Origin: Dyella_A sp050749815 | GTDB taxonomy: Bacteria > Pseudomonadota > Gammaproteobacteria > Xanthomonadales > Rhodanobacteraceae | Direction: 5' to 3' | Assembly (NCBI RefSeq): GCF_050749815.1 | Contig: NZ_CP192735.1 | Location: forward strand, 2,728,001-2,792,000 | DNA: 64,000 bases | In this document: one piece after another, positions 34,318 to 42,450 of the stretch | How the letters are laid out: each line of letters opens with the position of its first letter | Position numbering within the stretch: position 1 is the stretch's first letter | Notes under the pieces: model-generated | Database searches by the model: none | What the model was told of the DNA's origin: nothing | The model's input: only the letters and a program-made list of their open reading frames with translations | Program-made: the position numbers and the translations under genes

Positions 34318-35463
34318 GTGAGTAGCGAGGCGAATATCTGGATCGGCCAAGACGGCCAGAGGTACGGACCCTATACCGAGGCGAATTTGCGCCAGTGGAT
34401 CGGCGAGGGCCGCTTCGGCCCCGGCACGCTGGCCTGGCGCGAGGGGATGGCGGCGTGGGCGCCGCTGGCGCAGCTTTTTCCTGATGCAACCGCGGTGGCA
34501 CCGCCGCCATTCAGCGCGCCGCCTCCACCGCCGAAAACCTTTTCTGATGGCGACGTCTCTGGCACAGCGACGACGCGCGAACAGCGGCGCTCCGAACTGC
34601 CCTCGCCGCCTTCGCTGCACTGGGGACTTGTGCTGCTGTTCGCCATTCTCACGCTGGGCCTGTTCGGGGTGATTTGGCCGTTCGTGCAGTCGAGCTGGGT
34701 GCGCAAGATCGATCGTCACAGCCATGCCACCCTGCTGCTCGGCCTGGCGCTCGGCTGCTTCGTGACAGGCTACGCCCTGATCATCGCTGCGGCGCCGGCT
34801 CGGGGAGGTTCGGCGGGCCTCCCAGCTCTTGGCCTGGTGCTCCTGCTGGCCTACTGGGTGCTCTACTTGGTCGCGTACTTCTCGATGGCCGGCTCGCTGG
34901 AGAGTCGCTTTCGGCGGGGCACACCGACCGTCCACATCGGCGGGGTCACCCTGTTTTTCTTCAACATGTACTACCTGCAGGGACAGCTACGCTGGCTGGC
35001 GCGGTGGAAGGAGACCGGTCGAGTCGACACTTCACCGCCGAAAGGTGTCTTCTACCTGCTGTGGCTGTTCCCGGGAGTCATCGCGATCCTCGCCGCCATC
35101 GCCCTTCCGGCTTACCAAGACTACGTCCTGCGCGCACAGGTCGCCGAGGGATTTGCGGTCGCTCGCGATGCCGAGACGGCCGTGGCCGCCTACTACGCCG
35201 ACCATGGCGACATGCCGCAGGACAACGCCGCTGCCGGCATCGACGAGACCGCGTCGATCAATGGGCGCTACGTGTCGTCGATCGACGTGGAGGCGGGCAA
35301 GCTGGTGATCGCGTACGACGCGCCGCAGGCGAACCGAGCTCTACGGGGCCGAGTGCTGGTGCTCGTGCCATACCGGGACGCGCGGGGACAGGTGCAGTGG
35401 AACTGCAACACACCAGACACCACGATCCAGCCGCAATATCTGCCGCTGGCCTGTCGCGGCTGA
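34318..35463 (+). CDS. Membrane protein with N-terminal GYF_2 domain and pilin-like C-terminus
   Basis: A 381-residue protein in three parts. Residues about 5-60 are a GYF_2 (DUF4339) domain: IWIGQDGQRYGPYTEANLR, then GTLAWREGMAAWAPLAQLF. A Pro-rich linker follows, then four or more hydrophobic helices (about 100-250; WGLVLLFAILTLGLFGVIWP and onward), reminiscent of DUF4234-type membrane domains. The C-terminus (about 250-381) resembles a type IV pilin after its leader: AIALPAYQDYVLRAQVAEGFAVARDAETAVAAYY and a Cys pair near the end. No prepilin peptidase motif was seen. GTG 34318 is the start, with AAGGAG 7 bp upstream. Function unknown. Confidence 0.75.
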   Translation: MSSEANIWIGQDGQRYGPYTEANLRQWIGEGRFGPGTLAWREGMAAWAPLAQLFPDATAVAPPPFSAPPPPPKTFSDGDVSGTATTREQRRSELPSPPSLHWGLVLLFAILTLGLFGVIWPFVQSSWVRKIDRHSHATLLLGLALGCFVTGYALIIAAAPARGGSAGLPALGLVLLLAYWVLYLVAYFSMAGSLESRFRRGTPTVHIGGVTLFFFNMYYLQGQLRWLARWKETGRVDTSPPKGVFYLLWLFPGVIAILAAIALPAYQDYVLRAQVAEGFAVARDAETAVAAYYADHGDMPQDNAAAGIDETASINGRYVSSIDVEAGKLVIAYDAPQANRALRGRVLVLVPYRDARGQVQWNCNTPDTTIQPQYLPLACRG

Positions 35464-35556
35464 TATCGCGTTGATTGCGCACCCGCGGCGAACGGCACGA
35501 TCGGCGCGGGAGCTTGGGTAAGCTTGCAGACGATCCCTTCGAGGAGTGCGTGGCGC

Positions 35557-36822
35557 ATGGACACGTTCTGCTTGGTCCTCACCGGCGAGTACGCATATCC
35601 GGATACCGGCGCCGTCGATGCGCGGCTGGCTGACGCCTTCGGCATGTCGCCGGAAGCCTTTCGCGACAAGGTGTGGCAGCGCGCGCCACTGATCATCCGG
35701 CGCGGCCTCGACCAGGCCACGGCGCAGGACCAGGCCAGCCAGCTGAAGGCGCTGGGCACCGAAGCGGGCGTGCATCGCGACGAGGAGGCGCTGATCTGGC
35801 TGCTGCGCGGCGAGCGCGTGCTCGGACCGCTTCCTGCCGGGGCACGCGACCCGTACGCCCGCCCCGGCGATCGCTGGTGCCACGATGGCGACGCCAGCTG
35901 GCAGCGGCTGCCGCTCGCTGCCACACCACCGCCGCTGCCCGGGCCCGGCGCCATGCCACCGCCGTTGCCTCCCGGCGCCCGCCGTGGCCGCGGCCGCTCT
36001 TTCGCCTGGCTCGGCGGCATCGCCGCGGTGCTGGTGCTGGCGTTGCTGTGGCACCAGCATCGCGCCGCCACGCCGGCGGCTACTGCGCCGCCGGTGCGCT
36101 ACGTTCCACGCCCGCTGCAGCCGTTGTCGGCCGCCGCCCCAGCGAGCACGACCACCTGTCCGGCGGGCAGCGCCGCGCAGAACGACGAGGACCGCTTCCT
36201 GCTCGCCGGCGGCCAGCGCACGCTGACCGGTCGCGCGCAGCGCAGCGGCGATGACTACGTAGCCGAGGCGATCGTGCAGCGCGATGACCACTGCCAGCCC
36301 AGCGCCGCGCAGCTCTACGTGTTTCGTCACGGCGCGTTCGTCGGCACGGCGATCGATATGCCGATCGACCCGCGCCGCACCCAGCTGACCGACTTCACGC
36401 TCGATGGGCAGGGCCAGCTCACCTACAGCCTGCGCCGCTGCGATGGCCGTGCCGGCGGTTGCGGTGAGCTGGAGACCTACCAGGCGCACCTGACGCGCGG
36501 CGACGGCGGCTGGGTGCTGGCCTATGGCGCCACCAGCGCACCGGTGGCGGTGGAGATCATCAGTCGCCCGCCGCCGCGCTATCCGGAGGAGGCGCTGCGG
36601 CAACGTCACCAGGGCACCGTGTTGCTGATGCTCACCATCGGCGCCGACGGCCTTCCGCGCGAGGTTGAGGTGGCCAAATCGAGCGGATTTCCCGAGCTGG
36701 ATGCCGCCGCGGTAGCTTCCGCCCGTCAGTGGCGCTTCCGCGCGCTACGCCCCGACGGTGGCGCCACCACGGCCACCACCAGCGTGCCGGTGCGTTTCCA
36801 CCTCGACTCGCCGGCGCTATAG
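35557..36822 (+). CDS. Membrane protein with TonB C-terminal domain and L7/L12-like N-terminus
   Basis: A 421-residue protein. The N-terminus (about 10-75; MSPEAFRDKVWQRAPLIIRRGLDQATAQDQASQLKALG, read in parts) looks like the ribosomal L7/L12 C-terminal or ClpS-like fold. Next is ALIWLLRGERVLGP with GDRWCHDGDASWQRLP, a degenerate GYF_2-like pattern. A Pro-rich stretch and one membrane helix (about 150-165) follow, then a periplasmic part ending in a TonB C-terminal domain (PPPRYPEEALRQRHQGTVLLMLTIGADG through RQWRFRAL). TonB-like tails usually contact partners in the envelope. GAGGAG precedes the ATG by 10 bp. Its last 6 bp overlap the histidine kinase gene on the other strand. Confidence 0.75.
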   Translation: MDTFCLVLTGEYAYPDTGAVDARLADAFGMSPEAFRDKVWQRAPLIIRRGLDQATAQDQASQLKALGTEAGVHRDEEALIWLLRGERVLGPLPAGARDPYARPGDRWCHDGDASWQRLPLAATPPPLPGPGAMPPPLPPGARRGRGRSFAWLGGIAAVLVLALLWHQHRAATPAATAPPVRYVPRPLQPLSAAAPASTTTCPAGSAAQNDEDRFLLAGGQRTLTGRAQRSGDDYVAEAIVQRDDHCQPSAAQLYVFRHGAFVGTAIDMPIDPRRTQLTDFTLDGQGQLTYSLRRCDGRAGGCGELETYQAHLTRGDGGWVLAYGATSAPVAVEIISRPPPRYPEEALRQRHQGTVLLMLTIGADGLPREVEVAKSSGFPELDAAAVASARQWRFRALRPDGGATTATTSVPVRFHLDSPAL

Positions 36823-38841
36823 CCGCGGACGCGGCATACCGAACAGCTGCAGCGTGAACGCCACGCCGCTGCCGTCGTCCAGATTGCGAGCCAGCGCCAT
36901 GCCGCCGTGGCGCTCGGCGACCAGCCGCACCACGTACAGGCCCAGGCCCAGATGCGGCGCGTCGCCGGGCGTGGCCTTGTCGCGCAGGCTCACCAGCGAA
37001 TCGAACAGCCGTGCCTGCATCGCCTCGGGCAGCAGCGGCCCCTGGTTGGCCAGGGTGATCTGCGCGCCGCCGTCGAGCGCGTGCAGCTCCAGCCGCAGCC
37101 AACCATCGGCAGGCGTGAATGAGAGGGCGTTGTCGAACAGCTTGTCCAGCGCCTGCGCAATCAACTCGGGTGCGCCGTGGAACGGCAGCGGCGCCTCGGG
37201 CAGCACGCAGTCGAAGCGTCGCGTACCGGCCAGCACGCGGTAGGAGTCGGCGCAGCCACGCACCACGTCGCGCAGGTCGACGTCTTCGGGCTCGGCGGCG
37301 GCGATCGCACGCTCCATGCGGCTGGCTTCGCTCATGGCACGCACCAGCATGCCGAGGCGGGCGGTGCCGTCGCGCGCGCGATCGAGGTACGGTGCCGCGC
37401 CGGCCGGCACGCCGCCCTCGGCATCGAGCGCGTGCTCCAGGTTGTCCAGCGAGGACTTCACGATCGCCAGCGGCGTGTTGAGTTCGTGCGACAGTTTGGA
37501 CGCGAGCGTGCGCAGATAATCGGTGTAGCCGCCCACCGCCTCGAATAGCTTCTCGAAACTGCGCGCGAGGTCGCCGACCTCGTCCGGCGCATCGGCCAGC
37601 GGAAAGCGGCCCTGGCGGAACAGGCCGTCCAGACGGCCATCCGCAGCCTGTGCCCGCTCGGCGGCGTCGCGCAGCTTGCCCAGACGCAGGCTGAGCCGCG
37701 TGGCGAAGGCGAGCAGGATGCCGCCGGCCACCAGCAGCACCGCGAAACTGGTGAGCAGCAGGCCGAACAGCGCGCGATTGGCCAGCAGCGGCACCGCCCG
37801 GCTGGCCTGTTCCAGCAGCAGCACGCCGTGCACCTTGCCGGCGTGCTCGATCGGCACGGCAGCGTCGAGGACCACGCTGGCCCGCGTCTCGCCGTCGCGC
37901 CACACCGCGGCCAGCGTGCCGTGACGGGCCTGGGTCACCTCATCCGTGAGCAGGCGCGGCGCATCCTGCATCCACGGTTGCGAGGCCTGCACGCGATCGG
38001 CCAGCAGGGAACGATAGATCAGCGCGGCGAACCAGCCCGGCTGAGCGCCCTGGTTGCGATCCGCGTCGCGCCGGCCGCTCTGCGCCAGCAGCCAGCCGTC
38101 GGGCGACAGCACGCGGGCATGCACGTCGTCCGGCGCCAGCTGGGCCAGTTCGTCCGACAGCGTGCGCGAGTACGCCAGCAGCGGGCGCTGCTCGACGGCG
38201 AGCGGGTCGCCGCCATCGGCGGGGTCGAACACGCCGATGCCCAGCGCGCTAACCCCGGCCGCGCGCGGGATGCGCAACTCGATGCGATATCCGCTGCCGT
38301 CTTCCTGCCACTGCGCGGTGAGCAGATCCGGCAGGCCGTCCACCGGCGGATCCAGCGGACGGGCGCTGATCGGGCCGGGCGCGGCGCTGGCCAGCAGGTA
38401 GCGCCGCTGCGCGCTGCCGCGGGCCAGGGTCAGCACGACGTGGTCGGCACGCAGCACCAGCGGGTCGTCGACCTCGGCGCGGGTGCGGCGGCTGTCACGC
38501 ACGTCCAGCCACAGGTAGAGCCAGCTGGCGTCGCGCGCCAGCAGCAGCTTGCCGCGCGTGCCCACCGGCTCGCTCCAGGGCGTGAGCGGCGCCCAGTCGT
38601 CGCCGTAGCCATCGACGGTGATCGGCGTGTCGGCGCTCTGCACGTACCAGCCCTCGCCACCTTCGGGCAGCGTGGCGCCGGTGACCGCGAGGCTGCGCGC
38701 GACCGCGCGCGCCGAGGCGGTAAGCGCCTGCGCCTGGCCGTCGCGCAGCAGGTTTTCCATCTGCCGCACGTACAGCCAGCCGGCCACCGGCAGCGCCAGC
38801 GTGCATAGCGCAACGAGCAGCAGCTTGCGGCGCAGGGTCAT
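36817..38841 (-). CDS. Membrane sensor histidine kinase, PdsS-like
   Basis: A 674-residue sensor kinase. Helix 1 is about 6-22; the periplasmic part (about 30-380) contains a CBM9-like beta domain (KLLLARDASWLYLWLDVRDS); helix 2 (about 400-425) leads into HAMP, HisKA with the phosphoacceptor His in KLSHELNTPLAIVKSS, and an HATPase region ending near the C-terminus with LGLGLYVVRLVAERHGG. This architecture matches the histidine kinase of the proteobacterial dedicated sortase system. The signal is unknown. The gene follows the secreted-protein gene by 19 bp and the response regulator gene precedes that. No sortase gene is in the window. Confidence 0.88.
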   Translation of the reverse strand: MTLRRKLLLVALCTLALPVAGWLYVRQMENLLRDGQAQALTASARAVARSLAVTGATLPEGGEGWYVQSADTPITVDGYGDDWAPLTPWSEPVGTRGKLLLARDASWLYLWLDVRDSRRTRAEVDDPLVLRADHVVLTLARGSAQRRYLLASAAPGPISARPLDPPVDGLPDLLTAQWQEDGSGYRIELRIPRAAGVSALGIGVFDPADGGDPLAVEQRPLLAYSRTLSDELAQLAPDDVHARVLSPDGWLLAQSGRRDADRNQGAQPGWFAALIYRSLLADRVQASQPWMQDAPRLLTDEVTQARHGTLAAVWRDGETRASVVLDAAVPIEHAGKVHGVLLLEQASRAVPLLANRALFGLLLTSFAVLLVAGGILLAFATRLSLRLGKLRDAAERAQAADGRLDGLFRQGRFPLADAPDEVGDLARSFEKLFEAVGGYTDYLRTLASKLSHELNTPLAIVKSSLDNLEHALDAEGGVPAGAAPYLDRARDGTARLGMLVRAMSEASRMERAIAAAEPEDVDLRDVVRGCADSYRVLAGTRRFDCVLPEAPLPFHGAPELIAQALDKLFDNALSFTPADGWLRLELHALDGGAQITLANQGPLLPEAMQARLFDSLVSLRDKATPGDAPHLGLGLYVVRLVAERHGGMALARNLDDGSGVAFTLQLFGMPRPRL

Positions 38842-38860
38842 GGCGCGAAACGGCGCAGCA

Positions 38861-39433
38861 TCAGGGCCGGGCGGTGGCCGGCAGCGCGGTCGCGCCGCGG
38901 CGATAGGTGGTGCCTGCCACCACGCGCAGCAGCGCATCGAGCAGCGCACGCCGCTGCGGCTCATTGGCGGCCAGCGTCATCGACCAGCTCAGCCGCACGC
39001 CGCTGGCCTGCCCCGGATCGCAGAACACGACCATGTCGTCGAGATGGTCGCTGCCTTCGTACACGTTGGCGGCGCAATGCATCCGCGGGTGCGCAATGGC
39101 CAGCGTGGTGTCGCGACCGGCCGGATCATGCTGGTGATAGCGCGTGCGGTCGGCAGCGAGCTCCGCCTCCAGCGTGGGCAGCTTGGCCGGCCACACGTTG
39201 AGCACCATCACGCGCTGCGGTTCGCCGGTCCACTCGCCCCGATAGACGACCGCATCCACGCCGATGGCGCGGGCATAGGTGCAGCAATCTGCCGTCCAGC
39301 CCTCCGGACCGACGCCCGTGATGGTCCATGCCGGCGTGGCGCCGTCGCGCGCGCCGCTGGCCAGGATGGATTGGCCGGCGCAGGCGGGGCCGGCGAGCAG
39401 GAGCAGCAGCGCCAGCAGCAGCCATCGCCTCAC
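38861..39433 (-). CDS. Small secreted protein of the two-component operon
   Basis: A 190-residue protein with a clean signal peptide (MRRWLLLALLLLLAGPACAG). The mature part has several Cys (WTADCCTYARAIG, RMHCAANVYEG, VVFCDPG), so disulfides are likely in the periplasm. I recognise no family. The start is GTG 39433, which overlaps the response regulator stop as GTGA; an upstream in-frame GTG at 39442 is less fitting. Its position between the PdsR-like and PdsS-like genes suggests a periplasmic partner or signal protein of the kinase. Confidence 0.75.
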   Translation of the reverse strand: MRRWLLLALLLLLAGPACAGQSILASGARDGATPAWTITGVGPEGWTADCCTYARAIGVDAVVYRGEWTGEPQRVMVLNVWPAKLPTLEAELAADRTRYHQHDPAGRDTTLAIAHPRMHCAANVYEGSDHLDDMVVFCDPGQASGVRLSWSMTLAANEPQRRALLDALLRVVAGTTYRRGATALPATARP

Positions 39434-40119
39434 GGCTTCCACCGGTAGCCGACGCCGTGCACGGTCTCGATCGCGTCGAACTCCGGCGCCAGCGCGATGA
39501 ACTTCTTGCGGATGCGCTTGATGTGCGAGGTGATGGTGGCGTCGTCCACCACCAGCTCAGCCTCGCGCATCAGCTGGTCGCGGTTCTTCACGTGGCCGGG
39601 GAAGCGCACCAGCGTGTGCACCATCCAGAACTCGGTGACGGTGAGCGGGATTTCCTCGCCGTTCCAGGTGATCCGCATGCGTTCGGATTCGAGCTTCAGC
39701 GGCCCGTGCTCGATCACCGTCTCGCTGGCCGCCGGGGCCTGCATCGAGGCGATGCGGCGGAACAGCGCGGCGATGCGTGCGGCCAGCTGGTGCAGGCTGG
39801 TGTCCTTGCTGAGGTAGTCGTCCGCGCCCAGGCGCAGGCCGGAGATCACGTCGAAATCCGAGTCGCGCGCGGTGAGGAAGATGATCGGCAGCGTGGGCGA
39901 CTTCGCGCGAAGCTCGCGGCACAGGTCAAAGCCGCCCTCCGGCTCGTCGCCCAGCCCGATATCGATGATCACCAGTTCCGGCAGGCGCATGGCGAACGCG
40001 CTCGACGCCTCCTGCCGCGAGCCGTAGCCGCGGGTGTCGTAGCCGAAGCGGTTCAGCGCCTCGACGTAGTTGGCGCGGATCAGCGGTTCGTCTTCGACGA
40101 TGGCGATGCTGCGGCCCAT
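39430..40119 (-). CDS. OmpR-type response regulator, PdsR-like
   Basis: A 229-residue regulator. Receiver domain with the acidic pair IVEDE (residues 8-12), phosphoacceptor Asp53 in ELVIIDIGLGDEPEGGFDLCREL, and LTARDSDFDVISGLRLGADDYLSKD. The C-terminal winged helix (about 130-229) ends with TITSHIKRIRKKF and ETVHGVGYRW. The sequence strongly resembles response regulators of the proteobacterial dedicated sortase system. It is the first gene of the three-gene operon with the kinase. Two tiny genes diverge from it after a 192-bp gap and may be targets. Confidence 0.9.
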   Translation of the reverse strand: MGRSIAIVEDEPLIRANYVEALNRFGYDTRGYGSRQEASSAFAMRLPELVIIDIGLGDEPEGGFDLCRELRAKSPTLPIIFLTARDSDFDVISGLRLGADDYLSKDTSLHQLAARIAALFRRIASMQAPAASETVIEHGPLKLESERMRITWNGEEIPLTVTEFWMVHTLVRFPGHVKNRDQLMREAELVVDDATITSHIKRIRKKFIALAPEFDAIETVHGVGYRWKP

Positions 40120-40311
40120 GGGATCGACTTCCTTCGCGTCCGTGAGTGGATGGCGCGCAGCGTGCTATGCGTGGGTGCGCGGTGCAAGCCGGTTTCGCCC
40201 TGTGCCCGCGATTTGCCCCAAGCGATCGCCCCACCGGCCGCAATATGCCGCCCGCCGTGCCCGTGCCAGGCGCCTGATGGACACCGCCGCCCGCAACCGA
40301 AGGACTTTCCC

Positions 40312-40431
40312 ATGGCCCGCCCCGCCGCCGATGACGTCGACCGCAATGCCGAACTGCACGGCTTCGAACCGCTGCGCGTGGTGCTGGCGATCGGCGCCTT
40401 GCTGCTCGGGCTCGTGATGGGCATGCACTGA
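40312..40431 (+). CDS. Tiny single-helix membrane protein (39 aa)
   Basis: An uncommonly short gene: MARPAADDVDRNAELHGFEP followed by a hydrophobic helix LRVVLAIGALLLGLVMGM. ATG 40312 has AAGGA 7 bp upstream (40300-40304). The stop is followed at once by GAGGAGG, the ribosome-binding site of the second tiny gene. The acidic N-terminus with a C-terminal helix predicts a tail-anchored inner-membrane peptide. It diverges from the PdsR-like regulator gene. Coding status is inferred from good signals; no family known. Confidence 0.6.
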   Translation: MARPAADDVDRNAELHGFEPLRVVLAIGALLLGLVMGMH

Positions 40432-40443
40432 GGAGGACGCCTG

Positions 40444-40572
40444 ATGACATCGCACGAAAATTTCACACTCGTTTCCGGACTCGATGCCATGGAAGGCCGC
40501 GTCGCCGCCGCGCAAGGAAGCGCGGCGGCGCCAGGCGCGCAGGAGCCCGATCCGGAGTGGCAGCCGCTGTAA
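40444..40572 (+). CDS. Tiny hypothetical protein (42 aa)
   Basis: The product begins MTSHENFTLVSGLDAMEGRV, continues with an Ala-rich stretch and ends DPEWQPL. ATG 40444 is preceded by AGGAGG (40432-40437) at 6 bp, one of the best ribosome-binding sites in the window, 12 bp after the stop of the 39-aa gene. A rho-independent terminator follows 55 bp downstream. Expression with the 39-aa gene as one short transcript is likely. I recognise no family. Confidence 0.55.
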   Translation: MTSHENFTLVSGLDAMEGRVAAAQGSAAAPGAQEPDPEWQPL

Positions 40573-40627
40573 AGCCTGTCCAAACCGACCGTTCGACCTG
40601 TTCCCCCGACCTTCATGGCCGTTTCTT

Positions 40628-40655
40628 CTCCCCTCCGCGCGAGGGGAGTTTTTTT
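40628..40655 (+). terminator. Rho-independent terminator after the two tiny genes
   Basis: The stem CTCCCCTC / GAGGGGAG (8 bp, 5-nt loop CGCGC) is followed by seven T at 40649-40655. It closes the 40312-40572 transcript, which supports that this small unit is really transcribed. Confidence 0.9.
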
Positions 40656-40857
40656 CATCGCAAGAAAATTCTGAACAGGCGGGAACCATCGCCGCTGGAC
40701 GCGGTTCCAATCCTCTGAGTGGCGTCGCGCCATTGCCGTGGAACCCGTCGCGTGGCACCAGCACGGTGCAGCGGCGGGGCGGCGCCCACTCTGGTGATCT
40801 CCCTGACGCGTCCGACGACGCTTGTCCCGGTGCCTTGCGGCTCCGGGACTTCTTTTT
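40656..40857 (+). ncRNA. Possible small non-coding RNA or leader ending in its own terminator
   Basis: The gap between the terminator at 40628-40655 and rpe (convergent) contains no gene, yet ends in a second plus-strand terminator: GTCCCGG at 40824-40830, CCGGGAC at 40843-40849 and a T-rich tail at 40850-40857. A terminator without an upstream gene suggests a short transcript in between. No promoter was identified and the segment does not match an RNA family I know; its only other use would be back-up termination for the tiny genes. Confidence 0.3.
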
Positions 40858-40874
40858 GCGTGTTCCGGCGGCGA

Positions 40875-41543
40875 TCAGCCGATCGCGCGGCGCATGGCGG
40901 CGATCGCCGCCGCGTAGTCCGGCGCGTTGAAGATCGCCGAGCCGGCGACGAAGGTGTCGGCACCGGCTGCGGCGATGGCGCCGATGTTGTCGGCACTCAC
41001 GCCACCGTCCACTTCCAGCCGGATGGCGCGACCGCTCTCGTCGATGCGTCGGCGCACCTCGCGCAGCTTGTCCAGCGCGGAGGGGATGAACTTCTGCCCG
41101 CCGAAGCCCGGGTTCACCGACATCAGCAGCACGAAATCGAGCTTGTCCAGCACGTGGTCCAGCCAGTTCAGCGGCGTGGCGGGGTTGAACACCAGCCCGG
41201 CCTGGCAGCCGGCCTCCTTGATCAGGCCGATGGTGCGGTCGACGTGCTCGCTAGCCTCCGGATGGAAGCTGATCGAACTAGCGCCGGCCTTGGCGAAGTC
41301 GGGCACGATGCGGTCGACCGGCTTGACCATCAGGTGCACGTCGATGTGCGCGCTGATGCCGTAGTCGCGCAGCGCCTTGAGCACCATCGGGCCCATCGTC
41401 AGGTTGGGCACGTAGTGGTTGTCCATCACGTCGAAGTGCACCCAGTCGCCACCGGCGGCGAGCACCTTGGCGGTGTCCTCGCCGAGGCGGGCGAAGTCGG
41501 CCGAGAGGATGGACGGGGCGATGATGGGGGACTGCTTGCTCAT
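40875..41543 (-). CDS. rpe: Ribulose-phosphate 3-epimerase
   Basis: Rpe interconverts ribulose 5-phosphate and xylulose 5-phosphate in the pentose phosphate pathway. The 222-residue TIM barrel begins MSKQSPIIAPSILSADFARL, then HFDVMDNHYVPNLTMGP (metal-binding His/Asp), HIDVHLMVKP, MSVNPGFGGQKF and EVDGGVSADN with AGSAIF (phosphate loop). ATG 41543 is used; the longer frame upstream only translates REP sequence. It lies downstream of djlA across a REP pair, so cotranscription is uncertain. Confidence 0.96.
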   Translation of the reverse strand: MSKQSPIIAPSILSADFARLGEDTAKVLAAGGDWVHFDVMDNHYVPNLTMGPMVLKALRDYGISAHIDVHLMVKPVDRIVPDFAKAGASSISFHPEASEHVDRTIGLIKEAGCQAGLVFNPATPLNWLDHVLDKLDFVLLMSVNPGFGGQKFIPSALDKLREVRRRIDESGRAIRLEVDGGVSADNIGAIAAAGADTFVAGSAIFNAPDYAAAIAAMRRAIG

Positions 41544-41555
41544 GGCTTGATCTCT

Positions 41556-41636
41556 GTAGGAGCGCACCTTGTGCGCGACCGGAATGTGCGGCGTTACCTC
41601 TTCGTAGGCTTTTCGCGCATGTCGGTGCGCTCCTAC
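41556..41636. repeat. Inverted pair of TAGGAGCGCACC-type REP copies
   Basis: A plus copy at 41556-41578 and a minus copy at 41613-41636 (the latter diverged in the loop) fill the gap between rpe and djlA. Same family as the copies at 19222-19433 and 20142-20202. Confidence 0.83.
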
Positions 41637-41643
41637 GCGGCTT

Positions 41644-42450
41644 TTATTTGAAGCCCTTCTCAGCCTTGATGCGCTCGTAGGCCGCATTGATCTCGCTGGC
41701 CCGCGCCTCGGCGCGCTTGCGCATGTCCTCGGGCAGGTCGCCGAGGCGATCAGGGTGATGTTCGGAGATCAGCTTGCGGTAGGCGCGCTTGATGGCGCGC
41801 TCGTCCGCATCGCGCTGCACGCCGAGCACGGCATAGGGGTCTGGGCCGCCGGTGGAGCGGTGCGGCGGCACGTAGCCGCCGCCGTTGCCGGCGCCGCTGC
41901 GCGGGCCGCTGCCGGTGGCGTTCCAGGCGTAGCCCTTCATTGCCATCAGCGCCATCAGCTCCATGTCGCTCACGCGCATGGCGAAGGCCAGCTGACGCAG
42001 GATCGCCATCTTCTCCGGCGGCGGGTTGCCCTCGGCCAGCACGGTCTCGATCACCACGTCGAGCACCGGGAAGGCGTGATCGCGGCGCAGGCCGACCCAG
42101 TCGCGCAGCTCGCCGATGGTCGGCGACACGTCGAATTCCGGCATCTTGCCGCGGTTGAAGCTGGCAATCGCCTCCTGTCGCTGCGCGGCCTCCAGGCCCA
42201 TGCGCGTCATCAGGCGCTCGGCGATGGCGATCTCCGCCTCCGACACGCGGCCGTCGCTCTTGGCCACGGCGCCAAGCAGAGCGAACAGCGGACGGATGAA
42301 GCCGCCGGCCTCCGGCACCGCGCTGCGGCGCTGGCTGTAGCGCATGTTGTCCAGCACGAAACCGATCAGCGCGCCGACGATGGCGCCCGGCAGGCCATGG
42401 CCGAGGAACAGGCCGACCACGGCCAGCCAGAAGGTGTAGGTGTAGCTCAT
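41644..42450 (-). CDS. djlA: DjlA-type membrane-anchored J-domain co-chaperone with TerB-like domain
   Basis: A 268-residue protein. An N-terminal membrane helix (about 5-30, WLAVVGLFLGHGLPGAIVGALIGFVLD) is followed by a TerB-like helical domain (about 50-150), a Gly-rich linker and a C-terminal J-domain: DPYAVLGVQRDADERAIKRAYRKLISEHHPDRLGD, with the essential HPD. DjlA partners DnaK at the inner membrane. The start ATG overlaps the stop of the cytochrome c gene (ATGA). Confidence 0.92.
   Translation of the reverse strand: MSYTYTFWLAVVGLFLGHGLPGAIVGALIGFVLDNMRYSQRRSAVPEAGGFIRPLFALLGAVAKSDGRVSEAEIAIAERLMTRMGLEAAQRQEAIASFNRGKMPEFDVSPTIGELRDWVGLRRDHAFPVLDVVIETVLAEGNPPPEKMAILRQLAFAMRVSDMELMALMAMKGYAWNATGSGPRSGAGNGGGYVPPHRSTGGPDPYAVLGVQRDADERAIKRAYRKLISEHHPDRLGDLPEDMRKRAEARASEINAAYERIKAEKGFK

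Noticed and set aside
40700..40760. Segment resembling a tRNA T-arm (GGTTCCAATCC)
   Set aside because: No paired T-stem, anticodon arm or acceptor stem can be drawn around it.
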